A stretch of 60,000 nucleotides of DNA, taken from Strigamia acuminata (taxonomy: Eukaryota > Arthropoda > Chilopoda > Geophilomorpha > Linotaeniidae). The stretch is from contig OX442319.1 of the NCBI GenBank assembly GCA_949358305.1, positions 2,048,001 through 2,108,000 of the forward strand, written 5' to 3'. The notes beneath the pieces were generated by a model that had not been told where the DNA came from, did not search any database, and saw only the letters and a program-made list of their open reading frames with translations. The translations under genes and the position numbers were made by a program. Positions 18,380 through 31,242 of the stretch are shown one piece after another. The first letter of the stretch is position 1. Each line of letters begins with the position of its first letter.

Positions 18380-20590
18380 GTCTGGTTAGTACTTGGATGG
18401 GTGACCGCCTGGGAATCCCAGATGTTGTTCTCTTCATTTTTATTTTTTTACTTTTTGCATTTTCAATTTTGTTTGCTGATCATTCAGTATAACTAAAATT
18501 ATTAGCTCTTACTGATGTGAACATCCATACCATGCTGAAAACACCGGTTCTCGTCCGATCCCCGAAGTTAAGCAGCATCGGGTCTGGTTAGTACTTGGAT
18601 GGGTGACTGCCTGGGAATCCCAGATGTCGTTCTCTTCGTTTTTATTTTTTTACTTTTTGCATTTTCAATTTTGTTTGCTGAGTGTGCATTATTACTAAAA
18701 TTCACAGCTTGTACTGATGTGAACGACCATACCACGCTGAAAACATTGGTTCTCGTCCGATCCCCGAAGTTAAGCAGCATCGGGTTTGGTTAGTACTTGG
18801 ATGGGTGACCGCCTGGGAATCCCAGATGTCGTTCTCTTCGTTTTTATTTTTTTACTTTTTGCATTTTCAATTTTGTTTGCTGAGTGTGCATTATTACTAA
18901 AATTCACAGCTTGTACTGATGTGAACGACCATACCACGCTGAAAACACCGGTTCTCGTCCGATCCCCGAAGTTAAGCAGCATCGGGTCTGGTTAGTACTT
19001 GGATGGGTGACCGCCTGGGAATCCCAGATGTCGTTCTCTTCGTTTTTATTTTTTTACTTTTTGCATTTTCAATTTTGTTTGCTGAGTGTGCATTATTACT
19101 AAAATTCACAGCTTGTACTGATGTGAACGACCATACCACGCTGAAAACACCGGTTCTCGTCCGATCCCCGAAGTTAAGCAGCATCGGGTCTGGTTAGTAC
19201 TTGGATGGGTGACCGCCTGGGAATCCCAGATGTCGTTCTCTTCGTTTTTATTTTTTTACTTTTTGCATTTTTAATTTTGTTTGCTGAGTGTGCATTATTA
19301 CTAAAATTCACAGCTTGTACTGATGTGAACGACCATACCACGCTGAAAACACTGGTTCTCGTCCGATCCCCGAAGTTAAGCAGCATCGGGTCTGGTTAGT
19401 ACTTGGATGGGTGACCGCCTGGGAATCCCAGATGTCGTTCTCTTCGTTTTTATTTTTTTACTTTTTGCATTTTCAATTTTGTTTGCTGAGTGTGCATTAT
19501 TACTAAAATTCACAGCTTGTACTGATGTGAACGACCATACCACGCTGAAAACACCGGTTCTCGTCCGATCCCCGAAGTTAAGCAGCATCGGGTCTGGTTA
19601 GTACTTGGATGGGTGACCGCCTGGGAATCCCAGATGTTGTTCTCTTCATTTTTATTTTTTTACTTTTTGCATTTTCAATTTTGTTTGCTGATCATTCAGT
19701 ATAACTAAAATTATTAGCTCTTACTGATGTGAACAACCATACCATGCTGAAAACACCGGTTCTCATCCGATCCCCGAAGTTAAGCAGCATCGGGTCTGGT
19801 TAGTACTTGGATGGGTGACTGCCTGGGAATCCCAGATGTCGTTCTCTTCGTTTTTATTTTTTTACTTTTTGCATTTTCAATTTTGTTTGCTGAGTGTGCA
19901 TTATTACTAAAATTCACAGCTTGTACTGATGTGAACGACCATTCCACGCTGAAAACACCGGTTCTCGTCCGATCCCCGAAGTTAAGCAGCATCAGGTCTT
20001 TTTAGTACTTGGATGGGTGACCGCCTGGGAATCCCAGATGTCGTTCTCTTTGTTTTTATTTTTTTACTTTTTGCATTTTCAATTTTGTTTGCTGAGTGTG
20101 CATTATTACTAAAATTCACAGCTTGTACTGATGTGAACGACCATACCACGCTGAAAACACCGGTTCTCGTCCGATCCCCGAAGTTAAGCAGCATCGGGTC
20201 TGGTTAGTACTTGGATGGGTGACCGCCTGGGAATCCCAGATGTCGTTCTCTTCGTTTTTATTTTTTTACTTTTTGCATTTTCAATTTTGTTTGCTGAGTG
20301 TGCATTATTACTAAAATTCGCAGCTTGTACTGATGTGAACGACCATACCACGCTGAAAACACCGGTTCTCGTCCGATCCCCGAAGTTAAGCAGCATCGGG
20401 TCTGGTTAGTACTTGGATGGGTGACCGCCTGGGAATCCCAGATGTCGTTCTCTCCGTTTTTATTTTTTTACTTTTTGCATTTTCAATTTTGTTTGCTGAT
20501 CATTCAGTATAACTAAAATTATTAGCTCTTACTGATGTGAACGACCATACCATGCTGAAAACACCGGTTCTCGTCCGATCCCCGAAGTTA
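18380..20590 (+). repeat. 5S block duplicated 15,910 bp away (copy 1)
   Basis: About 11 units share a unique ordered set of variants with 34290-36500, including the GGGTTTGG change, the TTTTT gene and the ATTCCACG variant, all at offset 15,910. Edges approximate. Confidence 0.8.
19931..20048 (+). pseudogene. 5S rRNA gene with internal TTTTT
   Basis: GGTCTGGTTAG is changed to GGTCTTTTTAG at nt 67-74, creating five consecutive T (19999-20003) inside the gene and altering the intermediate element. Five T on the non-template strand is a Pol III terminator, so transcripts should stop near nt 70. A13T and G64A are also present. Its twin lies at 35841-35958. Confidence 0.7.
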
Positions 20591-23500
20591 AGCAGCATCG
20601 GGTCTGGTTAGTACTTGGATGGGTGACCGCCTGGGAATCCCAGATGTCGTTCTCTTCGTTTTTATTTTTTTACTTTTTGCATTTTCAATTTTGTTTGCTG
20701 AGTGTGCATTATTACTAAAATTCACAGATTGTACTGATGTGAACGACCATACCACGCTGAAAACACCGGTTCTCGTCCGATCCCCGAAGTTAAGCAGCAT
20801 CGGGTCTGGTTAGTACTTGGATGGGTGACCGCCTGGGAATCCCAGATGTCGTTCTCTTCGTTTCTTATTTTTTTACTTTTTGCATTTTCAATTTTGTTTG
20901 CTGAGTGTGCATTATTACTAAAATTCACAGCTTGTACTGATGTGAACGACCATACCACGCTGAAAACACCGGTTCTCGTCCGATCCCCGAAGTTAAGCAG
21001 CATCGGGTCTGGTTAGTACTTGGATGGGTGACCGCCTGGGAATCCCAGATGTCGTTCTCTTCGTTTTTATTTTTTTACTTTTTGCATTTTCAATTTTGTT
21101 TGCTGAGTGTGCATTATTACTAAAATTCACAGCCTGTACTGATGTGAACGACCATACCACGCTGAAAACACCGGTTCTCGTCCGATCCCCGAAGTTAAGC
21201 AGCATCGGGTCTGGTTAGTACTTGGATGGGTGACCGCCTGGGAATCCCAGATGTTGTTCTCTTCATTTTTATTTTTTTACTTTTTGCATTTTCAATTTTG
21301 TTTGCTGATCATTCAGTATAACTAAAATTATTAGCTCTTACTGATGTGAACATCCATACCATGCTGAAAACACCGGTTCTCGTCCGATCCCCGAAGTTAA
21401 GCAGCATCGGGTCTGGTTAGTACTTGGATGGGTGACTGCCTGGGAATCCCAGATGTCGTTCTCTTCGTTTTTATTTTTTTACTTTTTGCATTTTCAATTT
21501 TGTTTGCTGAGTGTGCATTATTACTAAAATTCACAGCTTGTACTGATGTGAACGACCATACCACGCTGAAAACATTGGTTCTCGTCCGATCCCCGAAGTT
21601 AAGCAGCATCGGGTCTGGTTAGTACTTGGATGGGTGACCGCCTGGGAATCCCAGATGTCGTTCTCTTCGTTTTTATTTTTTTACTTTTTGCATTTTCAAT
21701 TTTGTTTGCTGAGTGTGCATTATTACTAAAATTCACAGCTTGTACTGATGTGAACGACCATACCACGCTGAAAACACCGGTTCTCGTCCGATCCCCGAAG
21801 TTAAGCAGCATCGGGTCTGGTTAGTACTTGGATGGGTGACCGCCTGGGAATCCCAGATGTCGTTCTCTTCGTTTTTATTTTTTTACTTTTTGCATTTTTA
21901 ATTTTGTTTGCTGAGTGTGCATTATTACTAAAATTCACAGCTTGTACTGATGTGAACGACCATACCACGCTGAAAACACCGGTTCTCGTCCGATCCCCGA
22001 AGTTAAGCAGCATCGGGTCTGGTTAGTACTTGGATGGGTGACCGCCTGGGAATCCCAGATGTCGTTCTCTTCGTTTTTATTTTTTTACTTTTTGCATTTT
22101 TAATTTTGTTTGCTGAGTGTGCATTATTACTAAAATTCACAGCTTGTACTGATGTGAACGACCATACCACGCTGAAAACACTGGTTCTCGTCCGATCCCC
22201 GAAGTTAAGCAGTATCGGGTCTGGTTAGTACTTGGATGGGTGACCGCCTGGGAATCCCAGATGTCGTTCTCTTCGTTTTTATTTTTTTACTTTTTGCATT
22301 TTCAATTTTGTTTGCTGAGTGTGCATTATTACTAAAATTCACAGCTTGTACTGATGTGAACGACCATACCACGCTGAAAACACCGGTTCTCGTCCGATCC
22401 CCGAAGTTAAGCAGCATCGGGTCTGGTTAGTACTTGGATGGGTGACCGCCTGGGAATCCCAGATGTTGTTCTCTTCATTTTTATTTTTTTACTTTTTGCA
22501 TTTTCAATTTTGTTTGCTGATCATTCAGTATAACTAAAATTATTAGCTCTTACTGATGTGAACAACCATACCATGCTGAAAACACCGGTTCTCATCCGAT
22601 CCCCGAAGTTAAGCAGCATCGGGTCTGGTTAGTACTTGGATGGGTGACTGCCTGGGAATCCCAGATGTCGTTCTCTTCGTTTTTATTTTTTTACTTTTTG
22701 CATTTTCAATTTCGTTTGCTGAGTGTGCATTATTACTAAAATTCACAGCTTGTACTGATGTGAACGACCATACCACGCTGAAAACACCGGTTCTCGTCCG
22801 ATCCCCGAAGTTAAGCAGCATCAGGTCTGGTTAGTACTTGGATGGGTGACCGCCTGGGAATCCCAGATGTCGTTCTCTTCGTTTTTATTTTTTTACTTTT
22901 TGCATTTTCAATTTTGTTTGCTGAGTGTGCATTATTACTAAAATTCACAGCTTGTACTGATGTGAACGACCATACCACGCTGAAAACACCGGTTCTCGTC
23001 CGATCCCCGAAGTTAAGCAGCATCGGGTCTGGTTAGTACTTGGATGGGTGACCGCCTGGGAATCCCAGATGTCGTTCTCTTCGTTTTTATTTTTTTACTT
23101 TTTGCATTTTCAATTTTGTTTGCTGAGTGTGCATTATTACTAAAATTCGCAGCTTGTACTGATGTGAACGACCATACCACGCTGAAAACACCGGTTCTCG
23201 TCCGATCCCCGAAGTTAAGCAGCATCGGGTCTGGTTAGTACTTGGATGGGTGACCGCCTGGGAATCCCAGATGTCGCTCTCTCCGTTTTTATTTTTTTAC
23301 TTTTTGCATTTTCAATTTTGTTTGCTGATCATTCAGTATAACTAAAATTATTAGCTCTTACTGATGTGAACGACCATACCATGCTGAAAACACCGGTTCT
23401 CGTCCGATCCCCGAAGTTAAGCAGCATCGGGTCTGGTTAGTACTTGGATGGGTGACCGCCTGGGAATCCCAGAAGTCGTTCTCTTCGTTTTTATTTTTTT

Positions 23501-24981
23501 ACTTTTTGCATTTTCAATTTTGTTTGCTGAGTGTGCATTATTACTAAAATTCGCAGCTTGTACTGATGTGAACGACCATACCACGCTGAAAACACCGGTT
23601 CTCGTCCGATCCCCGAAGTTAAGCAGCATCGGGTCTGGTTAGTACTTGGATGGGTGACCGCCTGGGAATCCCAGATGTCGTTCTCTCCGTTTTTATTTTT
23701 TTACTTTTTGCATTTTCAATTTTGTTTGCTGATCATTCAGTATAACTAAAATTATTAGCTCTTACTGATGTGAACGACCATACCATGCTGAAAACACCGG
23801 TTCTCGTCCGATCCCCGAAGTTAAGCAGCATCGGGTCTGGTTAGTACTTGGATGGGTGACCGCCTGGGAATCCCAGATGTTGTTCTCTTCGTTTTTATTT
23901 TTTTACTTTTTGCATTTTCAATTTTGTTTGCTGAGTGTGCATTATTACTAAAATTCGCAGCTTGTACTGATGTGAACGACCATACCACGCTGAAAACACC
24001 GGTTCTCGTCCGATCCCCGAAGTTAAGCAGCATCGGGTCTGGTTAGTACTTGGATGGGTGACCGCTTTGGAATCCCAGATGTCGTTCTCTTCGTTTTTAT
24101 TTTTTTACTTTTTGCATTTTCAATTTTGTTTGCTGATCATTCAGTATAACTAAAATTATTAGCTCTTACTGATGTGAACATCCATACCATGCTGAAAACA
24201 CCGGTTCTCGTCCGATCCCCGAAGTTAAGCAGCATCGGGTCTGGTTAGTACTTGGATGGGTGACTGCCTGGGAATCCCAGATGTCGTTCTCTTCGTTTTT
24301 ATTTTTTTACTTTTTGCATTTTTAATTTTGTTTGCTGAGTGTGCATTATTACTAAAATTCACAGCTTGTACTGATGTGAACGACCATACCACGCTGAAAA
24401 CACTGGTTCTCGTCCGATCCCCGAAGTTAAGCAGCATCGGGTCTGGTTAGTACTTGGATGGGTGACCGCCTGGGAATCCCAGATGTCGTTCTCTTCGTTT
24501 TTATTTTTTTACTTTTTGCATTTTCAATTTTGTTTGCTGAGTGTGCATTATTACTAAAATTCACAGCTTGTACTGATGTGAACGACCATACCACGCTGAA
24601 AACACCGGTTCTCGTCCGATCCCCGAAGTTAAGCAGCATCGGGTCTGGTTAGTACTTGGATGGGTGACCGCCTGGGAATCCCAGATGTTGTTCTCTTCAT
24701 TTTTATTTTTTTACTTTTTGCATTTTCAATTTTGTTTGCTGATCATTCAGTATAACTAAAATTATTAGCTCTTACTGATGTGAACAACCATACCATGCTG
24801 AAAACACCGGTTCTCATCCGATCCCCGAAGTTAAGCAGCATCGGGTCTGGTTAGTACTTGGATGGGTGACTGCCTGGGAATCCCAGATGTCGTTCTCTTC
24901 GTTTTTATTTTTTTACTTTTTGCATTTTCAATTTTGTTTGCTGAGTGTGCATTATTACTAAAATTCACAGCTTGTACTGAT

Positions 24982-25072
24982 GTGAACGACCATACCACGC
25001 TGAAAACACCGGTTCTCGTCCGATCCCCGAAGTTAAGCAGCATCAGGTCTGGGAATCCCAGATGTCGTTCTC
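24982..25072 (+). pseudogene. 5S rRNA gene with 27-nt deletion of box C
   Basis: Nt 71-97 are missing, removing all of box C; the deletion ends lie in a CTGG direct repeat (nt 68-71 and 95-98), as expected of slippage or short-homology repair. TFIIIA binding should be lost. Twin at 26571-26661. Confidence 0.9.
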
Positions 25073-26570
25073 TTCGTTTTTATTTTTTTACTTTTTGCAT
25101 TTTCAATTTTGTTTGCTGAGTGTGCATTATTACTAAAATTCACAGCTTGTACTGATGTGAACGACCATACCACGCTGAAAACACCGGTTCTCGTCCGATC
25201 CCCGAAGTTAAGCAGCATCGGGTCTGGTTAGTACTTGGATGGGTGACCGCCTGGGAATCCCAGATGTCGTTCTCTTCGTTTTTATTTTTTTACTTTTTGC
25301 ATTTTCAATTTTGTTTGCTGAGTGTGCATTATTACTAAAATTCGCAGCTTGTACTGATGTGAACGACCATACCACGCTGAAAACACCGGTTCTCGTCCGA
25401 TCCCCGAAGTTAAGCAGCATCGGGTCTGGTTAGTACTTGGATGGGTGACCGCCTGGGAATCTCAGATGTCGTTCTCTCCGTTTTTATTTTTTTACTTTTT
25501 GCATTTTCAATTTTGTTTGCTGATCATTCAGTATAACTAAAATTATTAGCTCTTACTGATGTGAACGACCATACCATGCTGAAAACACCGGTTCTCGTCC
25601 GATCCCCGAAGTTAAGCAGCATCGGGTCTGGTTAGTACTTGGATGGGTGACCGCCTGGGAATCCCAGAAGTCGTTCTCTTCGTTTTTATTTTTTTACTTT
25701 TTGCATTTTCAATTTTGTTTGCTGATCATTCAGTATAACTAAAATTATTAGCTCTTACTGATGTGAACATCCATACCATGCTGAAAACACCGGTTCTCGT
25801 CCGATCCCCGAAGTTAAGCAGCATCGGGTCTGGTTAGTACTTGGATGGGTGACTGCCTGGGAATCCCAGATGTCGTTCTCTTCGTTTTTATTTTTTTACT
25901 TTTTGCATTTTTAATTTTGTTTGCTGAGTGTGCATTATTACTAAAATTCACAGCTTGTACTGATGTGAACGACCATACCACGCTGAAAACACTGGTTCTC
26001 GTCCGATCCCCGAAGTTAAGCAGCATCGGGTCTGGTTAGTACTTGGATGGGTGACCGCCTGGGAATCCCAGATGTCGTTCTCTTCGTTTTTATTTTTTTA
26101 CTTTTTGCATTTTCAATTTTGTTTGCTGAGTGTGCATTATTACTAAAATTCACAGCTTGTACTGATGTGAACGACCATACCACGCTGAAAACACCGGTTC
26201 TCGTCCGATCCCCGAAGTTAAGCAGCATCGGGTCTGGTTAGTACTTGGATGGGTGACCGCCTGGGAATCCCAGATGTTGTTCTCTTCATTTTTATTTTTT
26301 TACTTTTTGCATTTTCAATTTTGTTTGCTGATCATTCAGTATAACTAAAATTATTAGCTCTTACTGATGTGAACAACCATACCATGCTGAAAACACCGGT
26401 TCTCATCCGATCCCCGAAGTTAAGCAGCATCGGGTCTGGTTAGTACTTGGATGGGTGACTGCCTGGGAATCCCAGATGTCGTTCTCTTCGTTTTTATTTT
26501 TTTACTTTTTGCATTTTCAATTTTGTTTGCTGAGTGTGCATTATTACTAAAATTCACAGCTTGTACTGAT

Positions 26571-26661
26571 GTGAACGACCATACCACGCTGAAAACACCG
26601 GTTCTCGTCCGATCCCCGAAGTTAAGCAGCATCAGGTCTGGGAATCCCAGATGTCGTTCTC
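26571..26661 (+). pseudogene. 5S rRNA gene with 27-nt deletion, second copy
   Basis: Identical deletion to the gene at 24982, exactly 1,589 bp downstream, and therefore a duplicate of it and not an independent event. Confidence 0.9.
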
Positions 26662-29600
26662 TTCGTTTTTATTTTTTTACTTTTTGCATTTTCAATTTTG
26701 TTTGCTGAGTGTGCATTATTACTAAAATTCACAGCTTGTACTGATGTGAACGACCATACCACGCTGAAAACACCGGTTCTCGTCCGATCCCCGAAGTTAA
26801 GCAGCATCGGGTCTGGTTAGTACTTGGATGGGTGACCGCCTGGGAATCCCAGATGTCGTTCTCTTCGTTTTTATTTTTTTACTTTTTGCATTTTCAATTT
26901 TGTTTGCTGAGTGTGCATTATTACTAAAATTCGCAGCTTGTACTGATGTGAACGACCATACCACGCTGAAAACACCGGTTCTCGTCCGATCCCCGAAGTT
27001 AAGCAGCATCGGGTCTGGTTAGTACTTGGATGGGTGACCGCCTGGGAATCTCAGATGTCGTTCTCTCCGTTTTTATTTTTTTACTTTTTGCATTTTCAAT
27101 TTTGTTTGCTGATCATTCAGTATAACTAAAATTATTAGCTCTTACTGATGTGAACGACCATACCATGCTGAAAACACCGGTTCTCGTCCGATCCCCGAAG
27201 TTAAGCAGCATCGGGTCTGGTTAGTACTTGGATGGGTGACCGCCTGGGAATCCCAGAAGTCGTTCTCTTCGTTTTTATTTTTTTACTTTTTGCATTTTCA
27301 ATTTTGTTTGCTGAGTGTGCATTATTACTAAAATTCGCAGCTTGTACTGATGTGAACGACCATACCACGCTGAAAACACCGGTTCTCGTCCGATCCCCGA
27401 AGTTAAGCAGCATCGGTTCTGGTTAGTACTTGGATGGGTGACCGCCTGGGAATCCCAGATGTCGTTCTCTCCGTTTTTATTTTTTTACTTTTTGCATTTT
27501 CAATTTTGTTTGCTGATCATTCAGTATAACTAAAATTATTAGCTCTTACTGATGTGAACGACCATACCATGCTGAAAACACCGGTTCTCGTCCGATCCCC
27601 GAAGTTAAGCAGCATCGGGTCTGGTTAGTACTTGGATGGGTGACCGCCTGGGAATCCCAGATGTCGTTCTCTTCGTTTTTATTTTTTTACTTTTTGCATT
27701 TTCAATTTTGTTTGCTGAGTGTGCATTATTACTAAAATTCGCAGCTTGTACTGATGTGAACGACCATACCACGCTGAAAACACCGGTTCTCGTCCGATCC
27801 CCGAAGTTAAGCAGCATCGGGTCTGGTTAGTACTTGGATGGGTGACCGCCTGGGAATCCCAGATGTCGTTCTCTCCGTTTTTATTTTTTTACTTTTTGCA
27901 TTTTCAATTTTGTTTGCTGATCATTCAGTATAACTAAAATTATTAGCTCTTACTGATGTGAACGACCATACCATGCTGAAAACACCGGTTCTCGTCCGAT
28001 CCCCGAAGTTAAGCAGCATCGGGTCTGGTTAGTACTTGGATGGGTGACCGCCTGGGAATCCCAGAAGTCGTTCTCTTCGTTTTTATTTTTTTACTTTTTG
28101 CATTTTCAATTTCGTTTGCTGAGTGTGCATTATTACTAAAATTCGCAGCTTGTACTGATGTGAACGACCATACCACGCTGAAAACACCGGTTCTCGTCCG
28201 ATCCCCGAAGTTAAGCAGCATCGGGTCTGGTTAGTACTTGGATGGGTGACCGCCTGGGAATCCCAGATGTCGTTCTCTCCGTTTTTATTTTTTTACTTTT
28301 TGCATTTTCAATTTTGTTTGCTGATCATTCAGTATAACTAAAATTATTAGCTCTTACTGATGTGAACGACCATACCATGCTGAAAACACCGGTTCTCGTC
28401 CGATCCCCGAAGTTAAGCAGCATCGGGTCTGGTTAGTACTTGGATGGGTGACCGCCTGGGAATCCCAGATGTCGTTCTCTTCGTTTTTATTTTTTTACTT
28501 TTTGCATTTTCAATTTTGTTTGCTGAGTGTGCATTATTACTAAAATTCACAGCTTGTACTGATGTGAACGACCATACCACGCTGAAAACACCGGTTCTCG
28601 TCCGATCCCCGAAGTTAAGCAGCATCGGGTCTGGTTAGTACTTGGATGGGTGACCGCCTGGGAATCCCAGATGTCGTTCTCTTCGTTTTTATTTTTTTAC
28701 TTTTTGCATTTTCAATTTTGTTTGCTGATCATTCAGTATAACTAAAATTATTAGCTCTTACTGATGTGAACGACCATACCATGCTGAAAACACCGGTTCT
28801 CGTCCGATCCCCGAAGTTAAGCAGCATCGGGTCTGGTTAGTACTTGGATGGGTGACCGCCTGGGAATCCCAGATGTCGTTCTCTTCGTTTTTATTTTTTT
28901 ACTTTTTGCATTTTCAATTTTGTTTGCTGAGTGTGCATTATTACTAAAATTCGCAGCTTGTACTGATGTGAACGACCATACCACGCTGAAAACACCGGTT
29001 CTCGTCCGATCCCCGAAGTTAAGCAGCATCGGGTCTGGTTAGTACTTGGATGGGTGACCGCCTGGGAATCCCAGATGTCGTTCTCTTCGTTTTTATTTTT
29101 TTACTTTTTGCATTTTCAATTTTGTTTGCTGAGCATTCAGTATAACTAAAATTATTAGCTCTTACTGATGTGAACGACCATACCATGCTGAAAACACCGC
29201 TTCTCGTCCGATCCCCGAAGTTAAGCAGCATCGGGTCTGGTTAGTACTTGGATGGGTGACCGCCTGGGAATCCCAGATGTCGTTCTCTTCGTTTTTATTT
29301 TTTTACTTTTTGCATTTTCAATTTTGTTTGCTGAGTGTGCATTATTACTAAAATTCACAGATTGTACTGATGTGAACGACCATACCACGCTGAAAACACC
29401 GGTTCTCGTCCGATCCCCGAAGTTAAGCAGCATCGGGTCTGGTTAGTACTTGGATGGGTGACCGCCTGGGAATCCCAGATGTCGTTCTCTTCGTTTCTTA
29501 TTTTTTTACTTTTTGCATTTTCAATTTTGTTTGCTGAGTGTGCATTATTACTAAAATTCACAGCTTGTACTGATGTGAACGACCATACCACGCTGAAAAC

Positions 29601-31242
29601 ACCGGTTCTCGTCCGATCCCCGAAGTTAAGCAGCATCGGGTCTGGTTAGTACTTGGATGGGTGACCGCCTGGGAATCCCAGATGTCGTTCTCTTCGTTTT
29701 TATTTTTTTACTTTTTGCATTTTCAATTTTGTTTGCTGAGTGTGCATTATTACTAAAATTCACAGCTTGTGCTGATGTGAACGACCATACCACGCTGAAA
29801 ACACCGGTTCTCGTCCGATCCCCGAAGTTAAGCAGCATCGGGTCTGGTTAGTACTTGGATGGGTGACCGCCTGGGAATCCCAGATGTCGTTCTCTTCGTT
29901 TTTATTTTTTTACTTTTTGCATTTTCAATTTTGTTTGCTGAGTGTGCATTATTACTAAAATTCGCAGCTTGTACTGATGTGAACGACCATACCACGCTGA
30001 AAACACCGGTTCTCGTCCGATCCCCGAAGTTAAGCAGCATCGGGTCTGGTTAGTACTTGGATGGGTGACCGCCTGGGAATCCCAGATGTCGTTCTCTCCG
30101 TTTTTATTTTTTTACTTTTTGCATTTTCAATTTTGTTTGCTGATCATTCAGTATAACTAAAATTATTAGCTCTTACTGATGTGAACGACCATACCATGCT
30201 GAAAACACCGGTTCTCGTCCGATCCCCGAAGTTAAGCAGCATCGGGTCTGGTTAGTACTTGGATGGGTGACCGCCTGGGAATCCCAGAAGTCGTTCTCTT
30301 CGTTTTTATTTTTTTACTTTTTGCATTTTCAATTTTGTTTGCTGAGTGTGCATTATTACTAAAATTCGCAGCTTGTACTGATGTGAACGACCATACCACG
30401 CTGAAAACACCGGTTCTCGTCCGATCCCCGAAGTTAAGCAGCATCGGGTCTGGTTAGTACTTGGATGGGTGACCGCCTGGGAATCCCAGATGTCGTTCTC
30501 TCCGTTTTTATTTTTTTACTTTTTGCATTTTCAATTTTGTTTGCTGATCATTCAGTATAACTAAAATTATTAGCTCTTACTGATGTGAACGACCATACCA
30601 TGCTGAAAACACCGGTTCTCGTCCGATCCCCGAAGTTAAGCAGCATCGGGTCTGGTTAGTACTTGGATGGGTGACCGCCTGGGAATCCCAGATGTCGTTC
30701 TCTTCGTTTTTATTTTTTTACTTTTTGCATTTTCAATTTTGTTTGCTGAGTGTGCATTATTACTAAAATTCGCAGCTTGTACTGATGTGAACGACCATAC
30801 CACGCTGAAAACACCGGTTCTCGTCCGATCCCCGAAGTTAAGCAGCATCGGGTCTGGTTAGTACTTGGATGGGTGACCGCCTGGGAATCCCAGATGTCGT
30901 TCTCTCCGTTTTTATTTTTTTACTTTTTGCATTTTCAATTTTGTTTGCTGATCATTCAGTATAACTAAAATTATTAGCTCTTACTGATGTGAACGACCAT
31001 ACCATGCTGAAAACACCGGTTCTCGTCCGATCCCCGAAGTTAAGCAGCATCGGGTCTGGTTAGTACTTGGATGGGTGACCGCCTGGGAATCCCAGATGTC
31101 GTTCTCTTCGTTTCTTATTTTTTTACTTTTTGCATTTTCAATTTTGTTTGCTGAGTGTGCATTATTACTAAAATTCACAGCTTGTACTGATGTGAACGAC
31201 CATACCACGCTGAAAACACCGGTTCTCGTCCGATCCCCGAAG

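Larger units (their letters stand above)
24100..27278 (+). repeat. Tandem duplication, 1,589-bp period, within the 5S array
   Basis: Private variants repeat at +1,589: the box C deletion, the CATCC 5' variant, the GAAAACACTGG variant, the AATCTCAGATG variant (about 25460 and 27049) and CCAGAAGTCG (about 25664 and 27253). 1,589 equals seven 202-bp units plus one 175-bp deleted unit. Edges are approximate. Confidence 0.85.

Noticed and set aside
29019-29231. GAGCATTCAG spacers (29.1, 32.8, 39.99 kb) as A/B recombinants
   Set aside because: The rest of these spacers is class A; a single T-to-G change explains them better than recombination.
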